64,000 bases of DNA from Enterobacter huaxiensis (GTDB taxonomy: Bacteria; Pseudomonadota; Gammaproteobacteria; Enterobacterales; Enterobacteriaceae). Every line of letters begins with the position of its first letter. Positions within the stretch are counted from its first letter, which is position 1. The stretch covers positions 744,001 to 808,000 of the forward strand of contig NZ_CP043342.1 of the NCBI RefSeq assembly GCF_003594935.2. The letters run 5' to 3'. This document shows positions 8,984-15,923 of this stretch, one piece after another. The translations under genes and the position numbers were made by a program. The notes beneath the pieces are model-generated. The model saw only the letters and a list, made by a program, of their open reading frames with translations. It made no database searches and had not been told where the DNA came from.

Positions 8984-10531
8984 ATGCAGATGCTTCGCAA
9001 TTTCACGATCCGTTTCGTCATGCTGACGATACTGGGGATCTTTTGTTTAATGTGGGCAGGGGTAGGTCTGTACAGCACCTGGTCACTGTCCCGCGTTTCC
9101 GATGGCAACGAGGTTGACCGACAGCTGGTAAAACAGATGACGGTGCTCAGCCAGGGTAACGATCAATATTTCCGATTCGTTACGCGCCTGAGCCGCGCAA
9201 TGGAAACCAAAGCCGCAGGCGGCACGCCGGACCTCGCCTCTGCTCAGCAGGCGCTGGATAATATGAGCAAGAAGCTGGCCGAGATGAAGGCCATCTCGCC
9301 TGGCCCAATGGATGAACAGGTTTCTGCGCAGGTGTTAAGTGCCTGGCAGGCGCTGCTCGATCGGGGCGTCACGCCGCAGATGCAGCAGGCGAAGCTGGGC
9401 TCGCTGGACGGCTATCGCCAGCAGGCTAATAACGTCACGCCACCGCTGAGCCGCGCGTTTGGTTCTGCGGCTGAAAACTTCAATAACGCCGCGGCGAAGG
9501 CGCTCGACAGCACTCGCGTGGTGGTTGATGGCCTCACCAGCATGACCCGCACGGTAATCATCACCGCTACGATTATTGGCCTGCTGATCCTGCTCTTCAC
9601 CGACCGCTACCTGGTGGCGATGCTGGTGAAACCGCTGGATCGCATCCGCCATCAGTTCCGCCAGATTGCGCAGGGCGATCTCAGCCAGCCGATTGAGCCC
9701 TTTGGCCGCAACTGCGTGGGGCAACTGGTGCCGCTCCTGAGCGCTATGCAGGACAGCCTGCGTGAAGCGGTCAGCACCATCCGTTCCGGCAGCGAAAATA
9801 TCTGGCGCGGGGCAACGGAGATCTCAAGCGGGAACAACGATCTTTCGTCGCGTACCGAAGAGCAGGCTGCGGCGCTGGAAGAGACGGCGGCGAGCATGGA
9901 GCAGCTCACGGCGACCGTAAAACTGAACGCCGAAAGCGCACGTCAGGCCAGCGAGCTGGCGGATGTTGCCTCGACCACGGCCAGCCGCGGCGGCTCGCTG
10001 GTGGAGGATGTGGTCACCACCATGAGCGGCATTTCTGCCAGCTCGAAGAAAATTGCCGAGATCACCACCGTGATTAACAGCATCGCCTTCCAGACGAACA
10101 TTCTGGCGCTCAACGCCGCGGTTGAAGCCGCGCGCGCGGGCGAGCAGGGCCGCGGCTTTGCCGTGGTGGCGGGGGAGGTGCGTAACCTGGCAAGCCGAAG
10201 CGCCAATGCGGCGAAAGAGATTGAAGGGCTGATCGCCGATTCGGTCTCCCGCGTCGAGCAGGGCGCGCAGCTGGTTAACGACACGGGCACCACCATGGAA
10301 GCGATTCTGCGCGACGTGACCGAAGTGACCACCATCATGAAGCAAATCGCCTCTGCCTCTGAGGAACAGAGTAAGGGCATTTCTCAGGTGGGCATCGCCA
10401 TTACCCAGATGGACGGCGTGACCCAGCAGAATGCCTCGCTGGTGGAGCAAGTCTCCGCAGCGGCTGCCGCACTTGAACGCCAGACTGAAGACCTTCAGCG
10501 CTCGGTACAGAAGTTCCGCCTCTCAGCCTAA
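8984..10531 (+). CDS. Methyl-accepting chemotaxis protein
   Basis: The 515-aa transmembrane chemoreceptor has membrane helices at about 11-33 and 190-212. They flank a periplasmic four-helix-bundle type ligand domain (about 35-188) of unknown specificity. A HAMP domain (about 213-265) and a long cytoplasmic coiled coil follow, with the conserved tip that contacts CheA/CheW ([20 protein letters not shown]). The C-terminus (VQKFRLSA) lacks the NWETF-type CheR/CheB tether, so adaptation would rely on neighbouring major receptors. The ligand domain does not let me call it Tsr, Tar, Trg or Tap. It is transcribed alone from a FliA promoter. Confidence 0.93.
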   Translation: MQMLRNFTIRFVMLTILGIFCLMWAGVGLYSTWSLSRVSDGNEVDRQLVKQMTVLSQGNDQYFRFVTRLSRAMETKAAGGTPDLASAQQALDNMSKKLAEMKAISPGPMDEQVSAQVLSAWQALLDRGVTPQMQQAKLGSLDGYRQQANNVTPPLSRAFGSAAENFNNAAAKALDSTRVVVDGLTSMTRTVIITATIIGLLILLFTDRYLVAMLVKPLDRIRHQFRQIAQGDLSQPIEPFGRNCVGQLVPLLSAMQDSLREAVSTIRSGSENIWRGATEISSGNNDLSSRTEEQAAALEETAASMEQLTATVKLNAESARQASELADVASTTASRGGSLVEDVVTTMSGISASSKKIAEITTVINSIAFQTNILALNAAVEAARAGEQGRGFAVVAGEVRNLASRSANAAKEIEGLIADSVSRVEQGAQLVNDTGTTMEAILRDVTEVTTIMKQIASASEEQSKGISQVGIAITQMDGVTQQNASLVEQVSAAAAALERQTEDLQRSVQKFRLSA

Positions 10532-10546
10532 TCTTCCCTTCCATCA

Positions 10547-10574
10547 AAGGCCGCATCGCTGCGGCCTTAATTTT
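10547..10574 (+). terminator. Terminator of the chemoreceptor gene
   Basis: AAGGCCGC-ATCGCT-GCGGCCTT followed by AATTTT forms a stable hairpin directly behind the stop. Confidence 0.85.
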
Positions 10575-10594
10575 CACTAGCCAGCGCTCAAAAT

Positions 10595-10622
10595 ATCGCT
10601 ATATAATTTTATATATAACGAT
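10595..10622. promoter_or_regulatory. ModE operator upstream of yghW
   Basis: The half sites CGCTATAT and ATATAACG are separated by 8 bases, the 8-8-8 architecture of known ModE sites such as the E. coli modA operator. The palindrome extends to ATCG...CGAT outside. The box ends 14 bases before the yghW start, so it probably overlaps the promoter and ModE-molybdate would control yghW. Confidence 0.8.
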
Positions 10623-10635
10623 TGGGGGTATCGCG

Positions 10636-10923
10636 ATGGATAACCATTTTGGCAAAGGGTTGATGGCGGGAATGCGGGCCGCACAGGCCGATACTGCAAA
10701 AAACGTGGCACATTTTTGTTCAGACTATAAGCGTGGCTTTGTTCTGGGCTTTTCGCACCGGATGTTTGAGAAAACCGGCGATCGCCAGCTCAGCGCGTGG
10801 GAGGCGGGTATCCTGACGCGTCGTTACGGGCTCGACCGGGATATGGTGATGGACTTCTTCCGGGAAAATCACTCCAGCGCCGCGCTGCGCTACTTTATGG
10901 CGGGCTATCGTCTGGAAGGGTGA
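10636..10923 (+). CDS. yghW: DUF2623 family protein YghW
   Basis: The 95-aa protein matches E. coli YghW over its whole length ([12 protein letters not shown]..., [37 protein letters not shown]). Function is unknown. No signal peptide or membrane helix is present. The ModE box just before the gene links it to molybdenum status. Its 3' end overlaps the end of the convergent DeoR-family gene by 19 bases. Confidence 0.93.
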   Translation: MDNHFGKGLMAGMRAAQADTAKNVAHFCSDYKRGFVLGFSHRMFEKTGDRQLSAWEAGILTRRYGLDRDMVMDFFRENHSSAALRYFMAGYRLEG

Positions 10924-11621
10924 GCGTCGGTAATGACCTGCGTCACCTGCGAGACCAACCCAATCTTCACGTCGCTCGAACGCTGGAGCTTGCTTTTATC
11001 GATCAGCAGCAGCGACTGGCTGGCGCGGCCAAGCAGCTGTGTTTTAAAGGCTGCGTTGTGCTCCACCGGATCCCACATCGTGCCCTCCTCATCGACGCCC
11101 TCACACGAGAAGATGAACAGGTCTATCTCCAGCCCTTTAAGCTGGGTGACCAGTGCGGGATTCACGTAGCAGCGGTATTTTCGCTCAAGCGTGCCGCCCG
11201 AACAGATAAGCGTAATGCGCTCGCGCCTGGCCATTTCGTGGCAGATGGGCAAGCTGTTGGTAAACACGGTCAGTTCGATATCCGGTAGCTGGCGGGCAAG
11301 GTGAAAACAGGTGGAGCTGGCATCCAGCGCCAGCGTCATGCCTTCGCTGATCCAGTCCAGCGCGTGGCGGGCAATGTCGGCTTTATCGGCATAATGGCTC
11401 TTCAGGCGCGCGCCGAAGGGTTCCCCACCGTCCCGGCTGTCTGGTTGAATCAGGCGTGCGCGTCCATGCTGCCGCAGGATCTTGCCCTGCTGCTGCAGCC
11501 CGTTCAGGTCACGGCGGATCGTCTCTTTACTGACGGCGAGCGTTTGTGCAAGCGCATCGGTGGTCAGCCAGTCGCAGCCGCTCAGCAGTTCCACGATATG
11601 CTGCTGGCGGGTCTGCTTCAT
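10905..11621 (-). CDS. DeoR-family transcriptional regulator, FucR-like
   Basis: The 238-aa protein has an N-terminal DeoR winged HTH (about 1-57, [31 protein letters not shown]) and a C-terminal sugar-phosphate sensing domain (about 75-230). It resembles E. coli FucR, activator of the L-fucose regulon, closely ([53 protein letters not shown]). No fuc genes are nearby, so the target is unclear; I leave the symbol empty. Its ATG overlaps the stop of the upstream diguanylate cyclase gene by 4 bases, so the two are translationally coupled. Confidence 0.88.
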   Translation of the reverse strand: MKQTRQQHIVELLSGCDWLTTDALAQTLAVSKETIRRDLNGLQQQGKILRQHGRARLIQPDSRDGGEPFGARLKSHYADKADIARHALDWISEGMTLALDASSTCFHLARQLPDIELTVFTNSLPICHEMARRERITLICSGGTLERKYRCYVNPALVTQLKGLEIDLFIFSCEGVDEEGTMWDPVEHNAAFKTQLLGRASQSLLLIDKSKLQRSSDVKIGLVSQVTQVITDAHPSRR

Positions 11622-12601
11622 GCGTCGGTCCCCGTTCGCGAAACGGAAAGAAGCGTGCTGCCAATCGCCACCCCGTTTTTCCCGGTGTGTTTGATCTGAT
11701 ACATCGACTGGTCAGCCCGCCGGAGTGCGTTCACAAAATCATCCTGAATATGCACCTCGTCGATACCAATCGACGCGCCGACGCGCGCCTCGCCGTTATC
11801 CAGCTCGAACGGCGTTAAGGCCGCCCGCAGGCAGCCGTGCGCCGTGCTGTTCACCAGCAGGCTGGCGAGCGGGAAGGGCAACAGCAGGACAAACTCATCC
11901 CCGCCGAGCCTGCCCACAACCGTGCCTGCCGGGCAGCTCCCGCGCAGGCGCTGGCTGAGCTGGATGAGGAGCTCATCGCCGCTGCGGTGGCCGAAGGTGT
12001 CGTTGACGGTTTTAAAGTCGTCGAGATCGATAAACGCCACGCACAGCGGACCCGCTGCTTTCAGCTGCTCAAAATGTTTAATCAGGGCGTGGCGGTTGGC
12101 AAGCCCGGTGAGCGGATCGTGGTTGGCGAGCTGCGCGAGCTGTTCCTCGTACTGCTTCTCTTTGGTCATGTCGATGTGGGTGCCGGTAACCTTGAGAGGG
12201 TTGCCCTCCGCGTCCCACTCCGTCACGCGGCCGCGATCCAGTACCCAGGTGACGGTGCCGTTTTTGTGCTGCATCCGGTGCAGCGCTTCATAGAAGGGGG
12301 TTTTGCCGTGCAGGTGATCGTAAAACGCGTCCAGCACCTGCTGTTTATCGTCCGGGTGAAGATGCTCACGCCAGATGTCAAACTGGGCGCTCAGCTCTTT
12401 TGGCTGGTAGCCAAGCATCGAGCCCCAGCGCCGATTATAAATAATCAGTTTTCCCGTTGGCACGTCAAGCTGCCACAGGCACAGGCCCGTGCCGTCAAGC
12501 GCGGCGCTGAGCTTGCTGCGGGCGTCACGCGCCAGCCTGGCAAGCCGGGCATTGTGCTTCTTCAGATTCTGAATCTGCTGCTTGAGCGCCTGTTCTGACA
12601 T
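11618..12601 (-). CDS. PAS-GGDEF diguanylate cyclase
   Basis: The 327-aa soluble protein has a short N-terminal coiled coil (1-30), a PAS domain with PAC motif (about 31-155, ending THIDMTKEKQYEEQLAQLANHDPLTGLANR) and a GGDEF domain (about 160-315). The active motif GGDEF at 233-237 is intact, so it should make cyclic di-GMP from two GTP. The inhibitory RxxD I-site is not present five residues before GGDEF, so product inhibition may be absent. It could feed PgaC/PgaD-dependent matrix synthesis encoded in the same window (inference). It is the first gene of an operon with the FucR-like regulator. Confidence 0.92.
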   Translation of the reverse strand: MSEQALKQQIQNLKKHNARLARLARDARSKLSAALDGTGLCLWQLDVPTGKLIIYNRRWGSMLGYQPKELSAQFDIWREHLHPDDKQQVLDAFYDHLHGKTPFYEALHRMQHKNGTVTWVLDRGRVTEWDAEGNPLKVTGTHIDMTKEKQYEEQLAQLANHDPLTGLANRHALIKHFEQLKAAGPLCVAFIDLDDFKTVNDTFGHRSGDELLIQLSQRLRGSCPAGTVVGRLGGDEFVLLLPFPLASLLVNSTAHGCLRAALTPFELDNGEARVGASIGIDEVHIQDDFVNALRRADQSMYQIKHTGKNGVAIGSTLLSVSRTGTDA

Positions 12602-12640
12602 GCGTAGGTTCTTAGGGAAATAAGAATGATTCTTGCCAGT

Positions 12641-12835
12641 TTATTCGGCAATGTAAATATGATGTTGAAAAAAGAGGGGGATTTGCATCAGAGATAAAAA
12701 GGCCGCGCAAACGCAGTAGCCGCCGGCACCAATCGCTGCGCCCGCTACCGCACCGGGGGCGGTTTTATCCATTGCCATGCCTGAGGTCGAAACCAGCAGT
12801 GCGCTGAGAATAAGCGTCGTTTTGAGGTGTTTCAT
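12641..12835 (-). CDS. Small putative secreted protein, 64 aa
   Basis: The ATG at 12835 is preceded by a strong AAGGAG. The product begins with a signal peptide (MKHLKTTLILSALLVSTSGMAM) and a short glycine/alanine segment (PGAVAGAAIGAGGY) like a glycine zipper, then a hydrophobic tail. The tail after the zipper reads unlike a normal family member, so the gene may be 3'-truncated or frameshifted. No family is recognised. An in-frame extension upstream to 12940 lacks a ribosome site and was not used. Confidence 0.5.
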   Translation of the reverse strand: MKHLKTTLILSALLVSTSGMAMDKTAPGAVAGAAIGAGGYCVCAAFLSLMQIPLFFQHHIYIAE

Positions 12836-12959
12836 AACCGCTCCTTGTAGTGGGAAATCGTACAACGCGCGGAAGTCTGCCAGCCTGCCCGTATTTCCGG
12901 TTGGCCAATAATGGTTGTTTTTCCTACCCACAAAGCACACCGCGACGCGATGACGCTAT

Positions 12960-12983
12960 CGCTGTATAATTATGTTTATAACG
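12960..12983. promoter_or_regulatory. Second ModE operator, upstream of the binding-protein operon
   Basis: CGCTGTAT - 8 bases - TTATAACG has the same 8-8-8 layout as the box at 10597-10620, with two deviations in the left half site. A TATAAT -10 hexamer (12964-12969) lies inside it, so ModE binding would block the promoter of the gene starting at 13000. Confidence 0.7.
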
Positions 12984-12999
12984 AAAATGTGAGGACATT

Positions 13000-14052
13000 A
13001 TGACACAGCGCTTTTGGCAGGCAGTCGCGTTTAGCGCACTGATTTTACTTCCGTTATCATCTCAGGCATCCCGCCAGATAACCGACCAGATTGGCCGTAC
13101 CGTCACCATCCCTGACGACGTAAACCGCGTGGTGGTGCTCCAGCATCAAACTCTTAACCTGCTGGTGCAGATGAACGCTACCGACAAAATCGTCGGCGTC
13201 ATGGCGAACTGGAAACAGCAGCTGGGCGATGGTTACGCTCGCTTAGCCCCCGAGCTGAGTCAGAAAGCCGCGCTCGGCGATCTCACCCACGTAGACCCGG
13301 AAAAGCTGGTGGCGCTGAAGCCACAGGTGGTGTTCGTCACTAACTACGCGCCGCAGGAGATGATCGACAAGATCGGCAGTCTGGGGATCCCGGTGGTGGC
13401 GATTTCCCTGCGCCACGATGCCGCCGGTGAAAAAGCGAAACTGAACCCAACGATGGCGGATGAAGAGCAGGCCTACGATCTGGGGCTGCGTGAAGGCATC
13501 ACCCTGATTGGCGAGATCGTCAATAAACAGCCGGAAGCCAAAGCGCTGATCGACGCGACCGACAAAGGCCGCAGGATGGTCAGCGATCGCCTGAAAGACA
13601 TCCCGGCGGAAAAACGCGTTCGCGCCTACATGGCTAACCCGGAGCTCACCACCTACGGCTCAGGAAAATACACCGGCCTGATGATGGCGCACGCCGGGGC
13701 GGTTAACGTGGCGGCGGCAACGATTCAGGGCTTTAAAACGGTGGCGATGGAGCAGGTGATTGCCTGGAACCCTCAGGTGATTTTCGTGCAGGACCGCTAT
13801 CCGTCCGTAGTCAATGAGATCAAAACCGGCGCGCAGTGGCAGACTCTCGACGCGGTGAAAAACCAGCGCGTGTACCTGATGCCGGACTATGCCAAAGCCT
13901 GGGGCTACCCGATGCCGGAAGCGATGGGTATTGGTGAACTCTGGATGGCGAAAAAGCTCTACCCGGAGAAGTTTAAGGACATCGATATGCGCAAGGTGGC
14001 GAACGACTGGTATCAGCGCTTCTACCGCACGAACTATCAGGGAATCGACTGA
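13000..14052 (+). CDS. Periplasmic ABC substrate-binding protein, FhuD/BtuF/MolA-type
   Basis: The 350-aa protein has a cleavable signal peptide (about 1-23, FSALILLPLSSQA) and the class III (helix-hinge) binding-protein fold used for iron-siderophores, cobalamin and, in Haemophilus MolA, molybdate. Visible family features are ITDQIGRTVTIPDDVNRVVVL at the start, VDPEKLVALKPQVVFVTNY in lobe 1 and VAMEQVIAWNPQVIFVQD in lobe 2. The ligand cannot be read from sequence. The ModE box upstream and the ModA-like gene downstream (stop and start overlap in TGATG) argue for molybdate or tungstate. No permease or ATPase gene is adjacent. Confidence 0.85.
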   Translation: MTQRFWQAVAFSALILLPLSSQASRQITDQIGRTVTIPDDVNRVVVLQHQTLNLLVQMNATDKIVGVMANWKQQLGDGYARLAPELSQKAALGDLTHVDPEKLVALKPQVVFVTNYAPQEMIDKIGSLGIPVVAISLRHDAAGEKAKLNPTMADEEQAYDLGLREGITLIGEIVNKQPEAKALIDATDKGRRMVSDRLKDIPAEKRVRAYMANPELTTYGSGKYTGLMMAHAGAVNVAAATIQGFKTVAMEQVIAWNPQVIFVQDRYPSVVNEIKTGAQWQTLDAVKNQRVYLMPDYAKAWGYPMPEAMGIGELWMAKKLYPEKFKDIDMRKVANDWYQRFYRTNYQGID

Positions 14053-14735
14053 TGCGCGTGCTGGCGGCGGGCAGTCTGCGGATGGTGTGGCAGAGCTTGC
14101 TCGCGCATTTTCCTGAACCGGTTGAAACGCATTTCGGCCCGGCGGGGCTGCTGCGGGAACGTATTGAAGCGGGCGAGGAATGCGATCTCTTTGCCTCGGC
14201 TAATCTTGCACATCCGCAGGCGCTACTGGCCTCAGGGCGGGCGCTGTCCGTGGTGCCGTTTGCCAGTAATCAACTTTGTCTGACCGTGCGCAGCGACGTG
14301 CTGCGCGAAGAGGATGACTGGCTCTCCGTGCTCACGCGGGGCGATTTACGCATTGCCACCTCCACGGCGGGCGCCGATCCCTCCGGGGATTACACGCAGG
14401 AGCTGTTTACCCGTATGGGTGGGGCTGGCGAAGCGGTACGTGCTCGGGCGATGGCGCTGGTGGGTGGGCATGATTCTGCGCCCATTCCGGCAGGTAAACT
14501 GGCGGCGGAGTGGATAATCCTTGGTGGACAGGCTGAGGTGTTTGTCGGCTATGCGAGCTATGCTGCAAAACTACGGGAAGTTGCCGGACTGACGGTCATT
14601 GATATTCCGGCGCGAGTTAATCCGCGTGCGGAGTATGCCAGCGCGGTGGTGACGGCACAGGGGAACGCGCTGGCGGATTATCTGGTGTCGCAAAAGGCAA
14701 AGGCGATCCTGCTGAATGCAGGGTTCGGCGTGTAA
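14052..14735 (+). CDS. ModA-like molybdate-binding-type protein without signal peptide
   Basis: The 227-aa protein has the type-II binding-protein pattern of ModA: MRVLAAGSLRMVW at the start, FGPAGLLRERIEAGEECDLFASAN, LRIATSTAGADPSGDYTQELF and WIILGGQAEVFVGYASYA. It begins directly with the first beta-strand of the mature domain, and no start further upstream would give a signal peptide. It may therefore stay in the cytoplasm as a sensor or store, or be exported by another route. It overlaps the upstream gene by one base (TGATG) and so is translationally coupled to the MolA/BtuF-type protein. Ligand specificity is inference. Confidence 0.8.
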   Translation: MRVLAAGSLRMVWQSLLAHFPEPVETHFGPAGLLRERIEAGEECDLFASANLAHPQALLASGRALSVVPFASNQLCLTVRSDVLREEDDWLSVLTRGDLRIATSTAGADPSGDYTQELFTRMGGAGEAVRARAMALVGGHDSAPIPAGKLAAEWIILGGQAEVFVGYASYAAKLREVAGLTVIDIPARVNPRAEYASAVVTAQGNALADYLVSQKAKAILLNAGFGV

Positions 14736-14738
14736 TTT

Positions 14739-14769
14739 CGCCGGGCGGCGCTGCGCTTACCCGGCCTAC
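14739..14769. repeat. REP-like palindrome, copy 2
   Basis: CGCCGGGCGGCGCTGCGCTTACCCGGCCTAC lies directly behind the ModA-like gene, next to a partial copy of the other repeat family. Confidence 0.8.
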
Positions 14770-14776
14770 CTTCATT

Positions 14777-14809
14777 CCCTCTCCCCGTGGGAGAGGGTTA
14801 GTGTGAGGG
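14777..14809. repeat. Palindromic repeat, CCCTCACC/GGTGAGGG family, partial copy 2
   Basis: CCCTCTCCCCGTGGGAGAGGG with a degenerate right flank (TTAGTGTGAGGG) lies between converging genes. The left CCCTCACCCTAA arm is missing. Confidence 0.75.
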
Positions 14810-14811
14810 CA

Positions 14812-15678
14812 TCAGGCCTGGCGTTTATCTTCCGTATTGGTATCAAAATCGCTCGCCGCATGGCGCTCGTGTAGCTGCTCGTTCAGCTCGCCGTTGGTGC
14901 GGTTTACGATACGTCCGCGCTTCACGGCCGGACGGTTCGCAATATCTTTGGCCCAGCGCTGCACGTTGGTGTACTTCTCCGCATCCAGGAACTCGGCGGC
15001 GTTATAGACGCTGCCGAGCGCCACGCTGCCAAACCACGGCCAGATCGCTATGTCCGCGATGCTGTACTCTTCACCCGCCACGTAGCGGCCGCGCGCCAGC
15101 TGTTTATCCAGCACGTCGAACAGGCGCTTGGCTTCCATGGTAAAGCGGTCGATAGCGTACTCAATCTTCACCGGAGCATAGTTGTAGAAGTGGCCGAAAC
15201 CGCCGCCGAGGAACGGGGCCGCGCCCTGAAGCCAGAACAGCCAGTTCAGCGTTTCGGTCCGTCCCGCCGGATCTTTTGGCAGGAAGTGGCCAAATTTCTC
15301 GGCCAGATAGAGCAGGATGCTCCCGGATTCAAATACGCGCGTTGGCGGGTTCGTGGAGTGGTCACGAAGCGCCGGTATTTTCGAGTTCGGGTTCACGTCG
15401 ACAAAACCGCTGGAGAACTGATCCCCGTCACCGATGCGAATTAACCATGCGTCGTATTCGGCCCCTGTTACGCCCAGCGCCAGCAGCTCTTCGAGCAGGA
15501 TGGTGACCTTCTGGCCGTTCGGGGTGCCCAGAGAGTAAAGCTGCAGCGGGTGCGAACCGACAGGCAAATCCTTCTCATGCGTCGCGCCGGAGATCGGGCG
15601 GTTGATGTTGGCGAACGCGCCGCCGCTGTTCTTATTCCATTCCCACACTTTAGGTGGCTGATACGTGTTGTCTGACAT
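14812..15678 (-). CDS. yghU: Disulfide-bond oxidoreductase / GST-family protein YghU
   Basis: The 288-aa protein is a Nu-class glutathione S-transferase homologue. E. coli YghU has glutathione-dependent disulfide reductase activity and binds two GSH. Near-identity runs along the whole length: HPLQLYSLGTPNGQKVTILLEELLALG (thioredoxin domain, about 45-130), FLGGGFGHFYNYAPVKIEYAIDRF and NRPAVKRGRIVNRTNG (helical domain). It is divergent from the ABC importer and in the same neighbourhood as gss, as in E. coli. Confidence 0.95.
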   Translation of the reverse strand: MSDNTYQPPKVWEWNKNSGGAFANINRPISGATHEKDLPVGSHPLQLYSLGTPNGQKVTILLEELLALGVTGAEYDAWLIRIGDGDQFSSGFVDVNPNSKIPALRDHSTNPPTRVFESGSILLYLAEKFGHFLPKDPAGRTETLNWLFWLQGAAPFLGGGFGHFYNYAPVKIEYAIDRFTMEAKRLFDVLDKQLARGRYVAGEEYSIADIAIWPWFGSVALGSVYNAAEFLDAEKYTNVQRWAKDIANRPAVKRGRIVNRTNGELNEQLHERHAASDFDTNTEDKRQA

Positions 15679-15779
15679 GTTGACCTGCCTTTTGAGTGAT
15701 GTGTTGAGGCAGTGTAGCAGGAGATTTGTGAAGGGTTTAACGAACTGAGCGCAATTAATTAACCGCTATTCCTTCTGGC

Positions 15780-15807
15780 GCTTATATATATCAAAAGCGG
15801 TATAAGC
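15780..15807. promoter_or_regulatory. Inverted repeat in the yghU / ABC importer promoter region
   Basis: GCTTATA and TATAAGC are perfect 7-bp inverted repeats with a 14-base spacer, 21 bp centre to centre (two helical turns). Such spacing suits a dimeric regulator controlling yghU, the importer, or both. The spacing does not fit ModE (8-8-8). Confidence 0.45.
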
Positions 15808-15923
15808 TTAATCGAAAATCGCATTTTCATTGTTAATGCGTAAAACCCGAAAGCTGAATATGATGCTTCAACATAAATAAAAGACGCAGTAGTAAATACT
15901 TTATCAGGCAAGGAGTTAGTGAG

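Noticed and set aside
15780..15807. Third ModE box upstream of the importer
   Set aside because: AT-rich arms look similar, but half sites are not CGNTATAT/ATATAACG and the spacing is not 8 bases.
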